A stretch of 64,000 nucleotides of DNA from Prostheceraeus crozeri (GCA_907163375.1 CAJQUW010005234.1:594501-658500); one strand, 5' to 3'; counted from the stretch's first letter, positions 12,497 through 27,400 are shown. Notes: generated by a model not told the origin, from the sequence alone. Translations and numbers: made by a program.

Positions 12497-13012
12497 ATGT
12501 CTAGCATTACCGAGTTCTTAAAATTATATGGAACGCAAACAACTACAAATTTTGATCTAAAGAAAATTGCTAATCAATTGGGAATAAAGAATTTTCACAC
12601 ATTGATGAGAGATGAATTACAATTCCTAAAAAATAAGCCATCAGGAACCTTCAGTTCCCGGAACAAAGTTCCAACTATAAATTTCATAACAAATCTTCAC
12701 ACATCAGATCAAAAAGGAGTACATTGGTCTGCGGGACAAAGAAATATAAACGGAGATAATTATTATTTTGACCGCCCGGAGGCTGAGAACTATTGGTTCG
12801 ACTCATGTAGATTGCCTCCAACAAATGAAGTCAAAGAATTACTTGGCAATGGAACTTATAATACATTTCAAATTCAAAAACCAGGAACTACTTATTGTGG
12901 TCAATTATGTCTTTATGTTTTACTTAAATTACAAAAAGGAGTAACAATTCTTGATATTATGTTAGAATTGAATAATAATAATGATAATCAAAAATCAAGC
13001 GAAGCTAGCTAA
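12497..13012 (+). CDS. Adenain-like cysteine protease of Polinton 1 (171 aa)
   Basis: Likely the maturation protease that cleaves virion precursors. After an N-terminal module (residues 1-45, shared with the preceding gene) comes a C5/Ulp1-type domain with His76 in GVHWSA, Asp102 in YWFDS, and Gln127 seven residues before Cys134 in TTYCGQLC. The same Gln-to-Cys spacing is seen in the Polinton 2 protease. The ATG at 12497 matches the start of the paralogous gene. The frame is open throughout. Its 3' end meets the convergent integrase gene. Confidence 0.85.
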   Translation: MSSITEFLKLYGTQTTTNFDLKKIANQLGIKNFHTLMRDELQFLKNKPSGTFSSRNKVPTINFITNLHTSDQKGVHWSAGQRNINGDNYYFDRPEAENYWFDSCRLPPTNEVKELLGNGTYNTFQIQKPGTTYCGQLCLYVLLKLQKGVTILDIMLELNNNNDNQKSSEAS

Positions 13013-13950
13013 AGCTCACTTCGTTGTAATTCATTTTGATAAAATCGGCCTCTGATATCTTCATCATCTAAATCTTTGATTTCGTAAGTAATCGGATAAG
13101 TTTGATTTATTTTACAAACTTCAAATATTTCTTTAGTCCAATAACCAACAAAGCCTTTTTCAAATTTATTCTTATACTTAAATATTCGTACCCTATCTCC
13201 AATCTTAAATTTCGACTTAAGTTTCTGCAAATTTGGATTACTCTCATTCGAATAATTATTTTCGAATATTTTTTCTCGTATCAAATCGGGGTCATTAGAA
13301 GCATTCTTTGGAGTTTCTTCAACACCTGAATGAATTTTATTGTTATAATCCTCAACAATTCCTGGTAATATCTTCAACCATTTCTGATTTCCTTGCTCAG
13401 TAAATTTCTTGAAGATCTTACCTTTTAGCGTTCTATTAAAGCGCTCTATTACTACAGCCTTTCCAGCATTTTCAGTTGAATAAACAGTTTCAAATAGTGC
13501 CTGAACATTTCTGTTATAAAACTCAGACCCTTTGTCAACAAACAATTTTTTGGCTTTCTGTTAGTTTCTTTAAAGATTTCTTCAAACGCATATTTAACTG
13601 GCAGACCACTTTTATTTTTTAAAGGCTTTACCCAAGCGCATCGTGTATATAAATCTATAGCGGTCAATGCGTATTTATAATCAGAATCATTCGGCATATG
13701 AATAAGATCAGCACTCCAAATATCATCTTTATTAAATACTTTTACTTTCAATAAATATTTTAGGCCTTCTGTATTCTTTATGAATTTCCGACGCATAGCG
13801 TCCTAGGTCATTCGACATTTCAGACGCGTAGGTTCGAGCGTTGCTCTCAGACAGCTTTGCTGTCGTTTCAGAGTTATGAGTTTTGTCTAAACCCTGTCCT
13901 AACAATATTTTAGCTTGTAAAGCTTTCTTAACAAACATTCTTTCAATTTT
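13009..13950 (-). pseudogene. Retroviral-type (RVE) integrase of Polinton 1, broken
   Basis: The enzyme would insert the element and create the 6-bp duplication. Visible on the minus strand: an N-terminal stretch with QAKILLGQG, a catalytic-core block around IWSADLIHM and ALTAIDLYTRCAW, a later core block VIERFNRTLKGKI, and a C-terminal SH3-like stretch with FKIGDRVRI. No chromodomain follows, unlike Polinton 2. About two to three interruptions. A ~90-bp, more GC-rich palindromic segment lies inside the N-terminal part (about 13800-13890). The 5' end abuts the T-rich block. Confidence 0.85.
13800..13890 (-). repeat. Palindromic mini-insert within the integrase region
   Basis: A segment of visibly higher GC than the AT-rich gene around it. 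It contains a perfect hairpin GACAGC-TTT-GCTGTC (13850-13864) and repeated ACGC/GCGT words. The core CAGCAAAGCTG also occurs in the segment near 19705-19725. Small palindromic inserts of this style resemble, in form only, the in-frame palindromic elements of Rickettsia genes. Confidence 0.45.
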
Positions 13951-13998
13951 TTCTCTAAATGTAGGATTTTGAATACTATCTAATTCTGAGATTATCTC

Positions 13999-17063
<3,065 letters not shown>

Positions 17064-17109
17064 GTATTTCTGGTTGCTTTTTACGCTTGTTATTTTTTTT
17101 TTCTTTTTA

Positions 17110-17219
17110 TAACCCTGTCCGTAAAATATTTTTGCTTGTAATGTTTTCTTAACAAACCTTCTTTCATTTCTTTTCCTCTAAATGTAGGATTCTGAAATAC
17201 TTTCTAATCTCTTGAATCA
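17110..17219. repeat. Noisy second copy of the sequence left of the T block
   Basis: Corresponds to 13891-13998: both run from AACCCTGTCC through TTTCTTAACAAAC and CTCTAAATGTAGGATT, with about 80-85% identity and many single-base length differences. A direct repeat on both sides of a homopolymer block fits two noisy reads of one locus placed end to end. Confidence 0.8.
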
Positions 17220-17649
17220 TCTTCTTATCACTGCATGTCGAGAACTTAGATCATGATTTCGATAAGCTAAATCATGTCTGTAAGCGGCGCATCTACTCTA
17301 TTTATTGGTTCTTCACCTGGTTTCGGATTATTATTCTCATCTAGTCTTATATCTAATCGAGTTCCTGGACCAGTATATGAATGACCAGGAAGATGTTTTT
17401 CTTTCGAATATTTACTCCAAATAAATCCAGGAAAGTTTTCTAATGTTTTTGTATGTCACCACCGATGTTGAACTTGTTCTGTCACCTCCTATGCTGACAA
17501 TTTGAGTTTTATGTTTGTTTAATAGATAATTCAATAAATCTAAATTAGCAATTTTTAATTTAATTAAATTTTCGGAATTTGTAGAATTTCGGATCCATTT
17601 TAAAGATAAAAAAATTTTAAAGATAAAATAATATGTTTTACCTTATCAT
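17220..17649 (-). other. Coding-like remnant, unassigned
   Basis: Short minus-strand stretches read like diverged coding sequence (for example KPGEEPINRVDAP and KIANLDLLNYLLNKHK) but no single frame is long enough to name a protein. Probably part of a further Polinton 1 gene next to the capsid module. Confidence 0.35.
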
Positions 17650-18120
17650 ACTAGGACTTAGATATATTCCAAACCATCTTTAGTTTCTTTAATTTCAATT
17701 AAATCATCAACATTGGGAGAATATTTTTAAGAACTCGTTTTCCTTCATCAACTAAATTTAATTTACTAATAAAATTATCTACTATTCCTTCACCCCTAGC
17801 AACTTTCTCTAACTCTCTATTATGACGTTTTTGTTCTTCTAATTGCTGCCTTCTCTGATTTATTTTTATTTACTGCTTGGACAATACCAGCTGTCCCACC
17901 TGCAACACTTCCTGCTGCTGCTATGCCACCTATTATTAGTGGAATTAATGGAGAATCCACCATTCTTTTCTTCTTGTAATTGAATATTCTCTATCATTGG
18001 TTTACTTATGTAATACTTTTTTTTGTTAATCGTAATAGTTTTAGGTGTATTTTTGTCAACAATATTACGTAATTTTAATTCAACAGTTTTTTTATTATTA
18101 TTACTTTTCGCTTGCGACAT
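17650..18120 (-). pseudogene. Membrane-active/core protein locus of Polinton 1, broken
   Basis: The minus-strand product starts MSQAKSNNNKKTVELKLRN. Further on are a Gly/Ala-rich amphipathic stretch (GGIAAAGSVAGGTAGIVQ) and a charged segment with QRRQQLEEQKRHNRELE. A basic N-terminus, a Gly/Ala membrane-active segment and a charged tail are a layout seen in Polinton/adintovirus proteins compared with adenovirus minor core proteins (family knowledge; exact match not certain). It lies directly downstream of the major capsid gene. About two interruptions. Confidence 0.6.
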
Positions 18121-18260
18121 TTTCAATAAAAAAATTTTAAGTTATCAAAAATTTTAATCTATTCTAGTTATGAAAAATTTTAAGTTAAAAATTTGTTAAT
18201 CTATTCTAGTTATGAAAAAAATTTTAAATTAACTTATCGTACAAAGTCTTAGTTACCATC

Positions 18261-19582
18261 CTACCATCTTCCATTAAGAATTTCAATAGAATATTTTACA
18301 TCTTCTAGCAATAAACCATAAGCCATCAATGAAGTTGTGGAATCTTTCTTTTCAATATTAATTGTTACATCACAACCAGTCTTGATAATATCTTCAGATT
18401 GTGCACTTAAATCGAAACAGAAAACAGGATATAAATGTCTCCAATCTCCAGGAGTTAATTGTGGTTCAACTCCAAATTCTATACAAAGATTTCTATAAGC
18501 ATCATATCCTTCCATAAATTGATTATTGGTATCATCGAATCTTAATGGATCAATTGGATATCGGGTTTGATTTAATGAAACTTGTAAACTTCGAATTGTA
18601 TTAATATGAAAAAGATTGTTGTTCTTATCAAAACTTGGAGAATTATTTCTTTGAAATGTTAGTAATAAATATCTTGGAGTATTCGCAGTTCTAGTAAAAT
18701 GCCAGTTAAATCTTTGTTCGGAAAAAGTTACTGAACTAGCAGTACGCTTTAGAAAATTTACTGGAATTGGTTTGTTAGTATTTAATCTTTTTGCAATAGC
18801 TGTTTCAATCTCTAAACTAGGAGTAATATGCTTAATCCACCATTCAAGTCTATCAATTTTTAAATATGCTTTTTTTCCAGTCTTACCAAAAAAGATTAAT
18901 TCATTATTTGCTGTACGATGAATTATTAATTTAAATTTTAATTGATATGATATTTTATCATAATCTAAATATCCGAATAATGGAGACAATGACCAATTTA
19001 CTGTCTGTTTACTTTTCTTGTTAAATTCACGTCTTTCTTTATATGCATCATTATTTGTTTTATTTAAATGTTTTGCAATATTTTCTACATCTTTCGCAAT
19101 TCCTGCTGCATCTGTTCCAGCGTGAGTTAAATCATCAACAATTATACCATCATTAGTATCAGGAAACCAACCTTCGATTTCATGCTTTTTATTATTTTCA
19201 CCAATTGTTACAAATCTAAGCATTGTATCAATTACACCTGGAGAATCACTTATTGTTTCTATATTTTGAGTTGCAACATCTAAACGCATTTGTGTAAATA
19301 ATCTTGGAAAAAATTATTCTCTAATGCAATATTATCGTTATCTGGTAATGGTGTTGTAAAATTGGCATCACTATATAAAGAATATTCACAGTGTAAAAAT
19401 GAATCAGGTAGATATATATAACTCTGCTGATTATCAACTTCAAAGATTAAATCTCCTCCAGTATTTACTCTACTGGAAGATCCGGGATTCATAGCAATTC
19501 TTATATAGTCATTCTTTTTTTGATTGTAACTGACGAACGGAGGATCGTCTAATCTAAATTTATTTTCGATAAGCGAAGACAT
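18261..19582 (-). pseudogene. Major capsid protein (double jelly-roll) of Polinton 1, broken
   Basis: The span encodes about 440 residues in two blocks on the minus strand, with about one interruption. The start MSSLIENKFRLDDPPF comes from the ATG at 19582. Features of Polinton hexon-like proteins are an N-terminal beta-rich region with DSFLHCEYSLY, a central ETAIAKRLN region and a C-terminal part with YPVFCFDLSAQ followed by the last beta strands. The motif PVFCFDLSAQSED parallels YAFDLTADSD near the end of the Polinton 2 capsid protein. Length and position beside the core protein agree. Confidence 0.85.
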
Positions 19583-19694
19583 TTTTATAAAAAATAATTT
19601 GACTTTTTGTTTTTCTCACACAGAGAAAAAATTTTACTAAAAAATTTTACTAAAAAAATTTACTAAAAAAAATTTTACTAAAAATATAAATTTT

Positions 19695-19835
19695 AGAATT
19701 TTGCTAGACCACTCCGCTACAGCTTTGCTGGTTAGACCGAAGTTGCTACTAACCCATTACCTCTTATTTCTTCAATTGAACGTTTTATGGCTACGCCTGA
19801 TTCTTCTTATGTTTACTATCAGACGACTCCGCTCC
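19695..19835. repeat. GC-richer palindromic segment in Polinton 1
   Basis: Between the capsid gene and the next minus-strand gene lies a stretch with more G+C and an imperfect hairpin whose core CAGC-AAA-GCTG matches the mini-insert at 13850-13864. CTCCGCT words recur at about 19711 and 19827. Origin unknown. Confidence 0.35.
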
Positions 19836-20105
19836 TCAAGTTTCCCCCACAGCTATGTTAGCAATTTTGTTTTTTGTTTCCTCTGAAAGTTTTTTTAATT
19901 TTTTTAGTTCTTCAGAATCATTCCTAAGTTTACGAATAGCTTCTAGTTGTTTTAATTCGTTTTGAGACTTAACAGCATTTGATATTGCACTAGCTGTACT
20001 ACCTATAGCAGCTGCTCCTTTTGCAGCAGATGTAATCAAATCTTTATTATTTTTAATTAAGTTAACGATACTTCCAATACCAGAAAAGGATCCCAGCCCC
20101 TTCTT
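19836..20105 (-). CDS. Small Ala/Gly-rich, charged-tail protein of Polinton 1
   Basis: The minus-strand frame contains GIGSIVNLIKNN, then ITSAAKGAAAIGSTASAIS, then a coiled, charged C-terminal half (LKQLEAIRKLRND, LKKLKKLSEETK). This resembles the membrane-active plus coiled layout of minor virion proteins in Polintons. The exact start is unclear: the frame reaches back to about 20105 but no strong ATG context was seen. It sits upstream of, and on the same strand as, the capsid gene. Confidence 0.5.
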   Translation of the reverse strand, partial: KKGLGSFSGIGSIVNLIKNNKDLITSAAKGAAAIGSTASAISNAVKSQNELKQLEAIRKLRNDSEELKKLKKLSEETKNKIANIAVGET

Positions 20106-20263
20106 TTTGATGGTTGTCTACTACTGATCTTAATGGTAGACAGGTATTCATACGATGGTTTCATGAGCAATTCTTTGATTTGAAGCAAATTGGTTTAGAT
20201 TGTGTTTATAAATTATAGGCATTTTTTTAGTCAAAATTTGACTTTTAGGAAAAAAAAGAAATA

Positions 20264-20290
20264 AGGGCGAAGCGCGAAGCGCGAAGCCCT
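20264..20290 (-). terminator. GC hairpin followed by a T run (minus strand)
   Basis: AGGGC...GCCCT arms enclose three GCGAA-type repeats. Read on the minus strand it is a GC stem-loop followed by TTATTTCTTTTTTT. A second small palindrome, GTCAAAATTTGAC, lies at 20230-20242. Could be an RNA 3'-end or a structural element; the function is not established for this element type. Confidence 0.35.
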
Positions 20291-20469
20291 GGAAGACATC
20301 TCCGGTTGACCCATGATCCGATGTCCATGAGAAAAAATGTTTATTTTTTGTTCTTTAACGTTTACAGATTGCGTTTTTGGTTTAACTTTATCAGGACCAA
20401 AACTGCATCAATCATTATGTTTTTTCTTTGATGTTTCTTTCGAGAATTTTCTTGCTTTGATTAAACTCC

Positions 20470-20900
20470 TTCTGATTGATTTAAATTTTTATTTATTAAT
20501 TTATACTTTTTTTATTTATTTTTTTTTTTTTTTTTTTTGTTTTTTTTTTTATTTATTTTTTACTGTTATTTCTTATTTTTTATTTTTTTTTAATTAATTT
20601 TACTTTTATTTTTTTTTTTTTTTTTTTTTATTTTTTTTTTTTTTATTTTTTTTTTTTTTTTTTTTTTTCTTTTTTTTTTTTTTATTTTTTTTATTATTTT
20701 TTTTTTTTCTTTTTTTTGTTTTTTTTTTGTTTTTTTTTTTTTTATACCCACCCCCCCACAGCATCAAACCTCATAATAAGACAAATGCGACTAACCCAAA
20801 TGCGTGCCCACTCTCTCCCCCCCCACCCCACCCATCCGCCTTCCTCCTTCCACCACTCCCCATTCGCCCAACCCTCAGCAAGAACCCCCCACCACTACAT
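20470..20900. repeat. T-rich block followed by C-rich low-complexity block
   Basis: About 20500-20744 is T with few other bases. About 20745-20900 abruptly becomes C-rich, lacks coding signal and is unlike anything else in the window. With the 14-17 kb and 22.8-23.7 kb blocks it forms a set of three low-complexity interruptions inside Polinton 1. Confidence 0.8.
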
Positions 20901-20959
20901 TCCCCCGTCTATGCACTTTTATCTATCGCGTAAGCAGCGTTGAATTTCTATATAGTTAA

Positions 20960-21746
20960 GTTCTTATCTATTAACTTCGCATTCTCTGATTTCATCTTCA
21001 AACGCCCGTGTTAAGAGCATTCAACTTAATTTTAAGAACATCTAACTGTCTTTTAACAGCATCTAACTGTTCTTTATTTTCTTTAGAGTTTCTTGTAAAT
21101 TTTTCTTTAATTCATTTTCTAAATTGATTTTAAGAGTTTTCATTTTATCAACTTTTTCATTAAGTGAGTTTACTTTCATTGATATTCTATTCATCTTTTT
21201 TCATTTGTTAGTAATTTTAGAACTTAATTCATCAACACTTTTTTGGAATGTAGTTTGTAACTGCTTTAAATTTTTTTTAATTCTTTCAGGTAGTTTTTTC
21301 TATTTCATCTTCTAATTGTTCTTTCAAATAGTTTTATCTGTTGTTTATTTTAATGGGCTGCAGATTTTAACTTTATAGAAAGCAATATTAAAATTTTTGA
21401 TTGTGCTGAAATCTTTTTAAAAAGTTTTGCTATATCTGCTTCTAGCTCTCTATCCTTTTTATCAAGTTTTAATAATTTTTCGTTTAATGATTTGTCATTA
21501 AGTTTAAGCAACTTTAATTCATTCACATGGAACCAATAACATCGTTATATATTTTTCTTTTAAGTCATTGATTTGTGTATCAACATATTGTTTATTTGTT
21601 AACTCTGTATTTTGTTGCGGAAGAATAGAAAGATGCAATGGACCAGATAAAACGTCTCCAGTTTTCATGATATAATTTTCTATTTCTATTTCTAATTCAC
21701 AATTATTCGGGATATATGCACCTCCACCAACATTTGGTAACATCAT
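20960..21746 (-). pseudogene. Fibre/tail-spike-like protein of Polinton 1, broken
   Basis: The minus-strand product begins MMLPNVGGGAYIPNN at 21746, followed by MKTGDVLSGPLHLS and TELTNKQYVDTQINDL. This is the GD-x-LSG ... NKQYVD layout seen at the start of trimeric tail-fibre and spike proteins. Downstream reading shows heptad-like coiled coil (KLLKLDKKDRELEADIAK). A fibre-like protein would mount on capsid vertices and bind hosts (inference). Several interruptions. Confidence 0.55.
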
Positions 21747-21780
21747 TTTTAAAACAATAAAATAGTAATTTTTTTATATA

Positions 21781-22470
21781 ATGAGAAAAAAAAATAAAAT
21801 TTTTTCTAATAAAAATAAAAAAATGGAAAAAGCAAATTTTAAAAAATTACCCGTATCATCCTGTTCTTCTTATTCGACGAGATCAACGGGATTTGAAAAT
21901 AAATGTTTTGATAATAATAATAATCCATGTATAGATGTTAATATTTTATTTGAATTACAAGCCGAAATATTTAGAGAACAGACTAAAGGTTTACCTTCTA
22001 TAGAAACTAACTATTGTATATTTCCAGGTGATCCATTTATTAAATTTATGGATATTGTAAGTAAATATAATGATGTTGTTTATGTAGAATTAAATAAAGA
22101 AAACATGGTTATTATTGGTCATAATAATGTTTACGGACTTATTAGAGCAGTTTTACCAATTAGTAATACTGATTGGATTGAAACTAAAATATTAATTATA
22201 TCCATATTAGAGAATTAGTAAAAAAATTAAAATCTTTTTCAAAAGAAAAAATTAGATTATTTGTTGATGAACATAATCAATATAATATTCATATAGAGAG
22301 CAAAAAACATAATGAAGAGTTACTATGTCAAGTTTATTATAGAGATACAATTTATAAACAAGAATGTTCTGATATGCCACAAAGATATGGTGATGATACT
22401 TATATAGGATTATATTCAAATTTAAATATTAATTTGTTGAAATCTTATATAAATGGTTTAGCTCAACAAT
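21781..22470 (+). pseudogene. Unassigned Polinton 1 gene, broken
   Basis: The plus-strand product starts near MEKANFKKLPVSS (ATG at 21823; an earlier ATG at 21781 adds a Lys-rich leader) and continues with FRQTKG-like and VEIEL-type beta-rich segments to about 22470, with about one interruption. No recognised domain. Divergent from the fibre-like gene, sharing a short AT-rich intergenic region. Confidence 0.5.
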
Positions 22471-22479
22471 AGAAAATTT

Positions 22480-24103
22480 ATATGTGGACCACACCTTATA
22501 CTATTAACAATGACCATAATCATAATCATAATAATTTTAAAGAATCTTATAATAATAATTTTAAAGAATCTTATAATAATAATAATGAAATATAATAATA
22601 AATAGATGATGATTCTGAACATCTGAAAAAGGTGTGAATGGTAACAAAGATCAAAACAATATTATAACATATAAAAATTTAAGTAAAGGAAACTTAGATT
22701 CTCAACAGATATATAAGTACTTACAACAAACGAAATTGATCTAAATTCATTTTCCTACAATTGAAAATAATAATGATGGGAATATTGAAGATACTGATAA
22801 ACAAACTATTGTCGGTTCTACAAAATTTAAATAAGATTTAAAAAGAAAAAAAAAAAAAAGAAAATTACCAATATTAATAAAAAAAAAGATAACAGAAAGA
22901 AAAAAAATAAAAAGAAAAGAAAAAGAAACAGAAACAAAAAAGAAAATAAAAAAAAGAACAAAAGAAAAATCAAATAAAAAATCTTTAAAAAAAAACTATA
23001 AAAAATACCAGAAAAAAGAAAATTAAAAAAATCAAGTAAAATAGAAATTAAAACAAACCCAAACAAAAAAACCAAATAAAACAAAAATAAAGAATTAAAA
23101 AAAAAAAAAAAAAAAAAAGAAAAAATAAAAAAAAATAAAAAAAAGACATTATGAAAAACATAATGAACACATGAACGCAACAAAAGAGCATTAACCAAAA
23201 CAAATCAACATAAAAAACAAAAAACAATAATATCTAGAGAACAAAAAAGAACCATACAAACATCAAAAAAAACAAACCCTGCCGCACACCAACTGAAACG
23301 ATTAAACTAACAATAGAAACAAAACATTAAGCAGAAATAGACAAAATTAAAAGCCAAATACGCCAAACACAATATATCGAATACAGCAAGCCAATCACGA
23401 AACACCCAAACACAGAAACGCTCACAATCACGAAAAACACGAATATAAGATCAAAATTAAAGATCAATAACAACTGAAAACAAATAAAAAAAGAAAATCA
23501 ACCATGAAAGAAAACTAGAATCGAGAAAAAGAAACAAGAATACAAAAACCCAATAAAACAGAACTTAAACCACAAAAAAAAAACAATTCCTCGCAATAAA
23601 ACAGAACTAGACCGTATCACACAGCTCCTCATAACCCCCCAGATTTTTAAAGAATACCTTTTTAAAAAATGAAATACATAAATGATAATACATCCAGATC
23701 GATCATACAATACACCCAGATGATGATTCTGGACCAACAAATTCTCGCAACAAAACGCCTAAACCCTAACAAAGATTATAAAAATATTAGTAACTATAAA
23801 AATTTAAGTAAAGAAAACTTTATATCTCAACATGATATTAATACTACATACAATCGAAATTTATCTAAATTTCATTTTCCTACAATTGAAAATAATAATG
23901 ATGGAATAGTTGAAGATACTGTTAGACAACTATGTGTCGGGTCTACAAAATTTAAATTAGGATTTACATCTAATCAATTTAAAATTTTATCATTTTTAAT
24001 ACAAACTAAAAATGATTCAGATTATGGTGGTGTTATTAAATTTTCCAAAAGAGATCAAAGACCAATATTTTTCTCTATTATATTATTATCAAATAATAAA
24101 TAA
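22480..24103 (+). pseudogene. Asn-rich unassigned gene, broken and disfigured by an A-rich block
   Basis: The plus-strand pieces are Asn-rich (NNFKESYNNN, FPTIENNNDG). The block FHFPTIENNNDG with following residues occurs twice (about 22745-22835 and 23870-23960), on either side of an A-rich low-complexity stretch (about 22836-23690). Function unknown. Position just upstream of the polymerase gene is consistent with an accessory gene. Confidence 0.5.
22836..23690. repeat. A-rich low-complexity block flanked by a duplicated segment
   Basis: Long runs of A with scattered G, then A/C-rich noise without coding structure. The sequence before it (about 22690-22835) and after it (about 23805-23960) are imperfect copies. 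Same architecture as the 14-17 kb block but on the other strand. Confidence 0.8.
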
Positions 24104-24423
24104 AATTTGGAATTAGATATTCCTATCAGGGAATAGCATCCTATCAGAGAATGGCATCCTATACCAAAAAGTGTAATTTATGATGTTGAAGAATCAATTT
24201 ATGATGATGATGAAGAATCAATAGTTAGTGAAAATAAATTTAAATTATCTTTTGATAAAACGTTATATGATAAAACTTAATATGATAAAACTTAATGTGA
24301 TAAAGAAAATAAAATAACTTAGGAACGTGAAATATATAATAATATATAATAACTCTCAAGACCTAGATATTAGAATGTTTATATCTAAAATTAAAACACA
24401 TTTTTTCTTTAAAAAATAAAAAA

Positions 24424-27400
24424 ATGGAAAATACCAAGTTTTATTGTTTCTTTTGAAAAAGACAGTTGCAAACAAAAAGAAGTTATCAATCTCATTTAAA
24501 TAGTAAAATGCATTTACAAAATGTAGATCGAGTTGATGAAGGAAAAATATTAAAATTAAATAATTATAAAAACTATCTAGAAACATTACCTACTGATATA
24601 AAAGTTAAAAAAATATTTGATGATTATTCACATTCAGAATATAAAAAAGTTTTGAATAGTGAAGATGGACATGTACGAGATGGAAGATATTTATTTAATG
24701 ATACAGATGAATTTAACGAAATAGATGAATTTGATGAAGCCGTAACAGATATAAAATATTTATTTAATGAATCTGCTGAACATAATGAAACCGATGAAAC
24801 TTTTTCTGATATTCTATCCAACTTTCATAATATATTTAAGAAATCTTTTCAATGTTATATGAATGTAGAAGTACTTTATACAAAAAATGGACCTGATGGA
24901 GTTCCTGAAGAAATAATACAAGGACATTTTACAAATTCACAAGAAATTCATAAGGTAAATGATATACAACCCATATTTGAACAAATGATACTTAAATTAG
25001 AAAATTGTATAATTGAAGCCCAGTTACGTGAATCTGTTTGGAGATTTGTTAAAATACTATCTAAGAAAATAGTAATTGATAAATATAAAAATAATACTGG
25101 TGGTAGTTATGTTCCTTTGCCTTTCAGTTCACCACAAATAATCAACTTAAAAAATTAAGATAATATTGTTTTCTGTGGAGTATTATAGCACATTTACATC
25201 CTGCAAAATATCATAAAGAAAGACTAAGTCATTATAATAAAGAAGAATATATAAAGGAATTTGATCTCTCTGATGGCTTGCATGAATTTCCATATGATTA
25301 TAATAAGCTAACTAAGTTCCCTAAAAAGAATAAAAATTTAATAGAAGTAAATGTTTTTGAATTAAATGTGAATTATGTTTCTATTGGTAATATTACTCCA
25401 TTTTACTCAGATTCAAAAAAATTTTATTTGAATAATAAAAATTTATGTCAATCAGAAATAGTATATAATGATAGAGGAAATTACATGCATCATAATATTT
25501 TTTACCAAGGAAATATAATATGTACTGAAAAATTTGAAATTGTCAAAACATTATCACCAATAATGATTAATTAAGATTAAGAATATTAAGAAGAAGATTA
25601 AGAAATAAAATTGAATTAAAATAAAATTAAAATTAAGAAGATTAAGATTAATGATTAAGAATTACAAAATTATTTTTCACAATTGCTTGAAATAAATATA
25701 CCAATGATGCCATTAACAGAAAAAGAAAAATTAAATTTTATTAATGAAACAAAATGTTATTACTGTGGAAAAGAATTTACAAAAAATTATAAAAATGGCA
25801 AAGGTAGATATATTGATAAAGTAAAAGATCATGATCATCTAAATGGATGAAATAGAGGTGCAGCACATAATTCTTGTAATCTTAATTCTAATACATTTAA
25901 ATATAACTTTGTTCCTTTATATTTCTACAATGGTTCTAGATATGATTTCCATCTAGTAATGAAAGATTTATTTTCATCTGAAAAATTACAACAACAAAGA
26001 ACAAACGTACTATGTAAAACAGAAGAAGATTATTTTTCAATGCAATTATGTTGTATTCGAATTTTAGATGCATTTAGATTTTTTACTCCTTATTCATTAG
26101 ATGTTATGGGAAAAACTTTGAAACCTGAAAAATGTAAAATATTAAATAAATATAATTTAACGCCTTTAAAAGGCATATTTTCGTATGAATACATAACTGC
26201 AGATATAAATAGAATAAATGAAATAATGAAAGAACAAAAACTTCCTCAAATAAATAAATTTAAATCAACATTAAAACAGTCACAATTATCTGAAGAAGAC
26301 TATGCAGAAGCTGAAAAAAATTGGAGAGAGTTAAATTGTGGAACAATGTACGATTATACAATGAAATATCTTCAGATAGATGTATTAATCCTTACTGATC
26401 TTTTTGAAAACTTTCGTGATATGTGTTTAGAATATTATGGAATAGATCCATGTTATTGTTATTCTACACCAGGTTTAACATGGTTAGCAGGGTTGAAACA
26501 TACAAATGTTAAACTTAAATATTATAAAGAGAGTTCTTATGATAAATTATTATTTTTGGAATCTGGAATTAGAGGTGGTGTTTCATCAGTTTTAGGTAAT
26601 AGATATGTTAAATGTTATAATAAAAAAGTAAATCCTAATGATTATGGAATATATAAACCTTTATCTCCAGAAGAAAAAGATCAATTTATAAAATTGTTTA
26701 ATCGAAATATAGAAGGACTTATATCAAATGAAGATAGTCAAGCAGCAGTTAATGAATACATGAGAGAAAACTATTTGTTATATTATGATTTTAATAGATT
26801 ATATTCTTCTTGCATGATACAAGATTTACCAACAGGTGAGATGGAATGGTGTAATATTCTAGATTATCAAAAATTTTATGATGGAAATTATAATCATGGT
26901 TATATATATGAAGTTGATTTAGTATACCCTGATTATATAAAAGATGAAACAAAATATTTTCCTTTCGGTCCCGAAAACAAAATTCCCAATACAAAAGATT
27001 TTTCAGATTATCAAAAATCTTTAATTCCTAAGAAATACAGGCCAACAAAAAAACTTGTGTTAACACAAAGTAATAAAGGAAAGTATGTTGTTGAAGGAAG
27101 AATGCTAGATTGGTATTTCGAACATGGAATGATTCTCACCAAAATACATCGAAAACTATTTTATCAAAAATCTAAATGGTTAAAAAATTATATAGAGTTC
27201 AATATTGAAAACGTAAAATAGCTAAAAGAAATTAAGATGATTTTGGAAACGTGTTCTTCAAGTTAATGAATGATGCATTTTATGGTAAGACTTTAGAAAA
27301 TGTGCGTAATAGACAAAATATTGAAATAGTTTATGATAGAGATAGGCTTCAAAATTTAACAATGAAACCTACATATAAAAGAACTACTAGATTCAGTGAT

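Noticed and set aside
20716-20943. Pro/His-rich frames in the C-rich block
   Set aside because: Low-complexity translation of a CCC/CAC stretch next to a T run.
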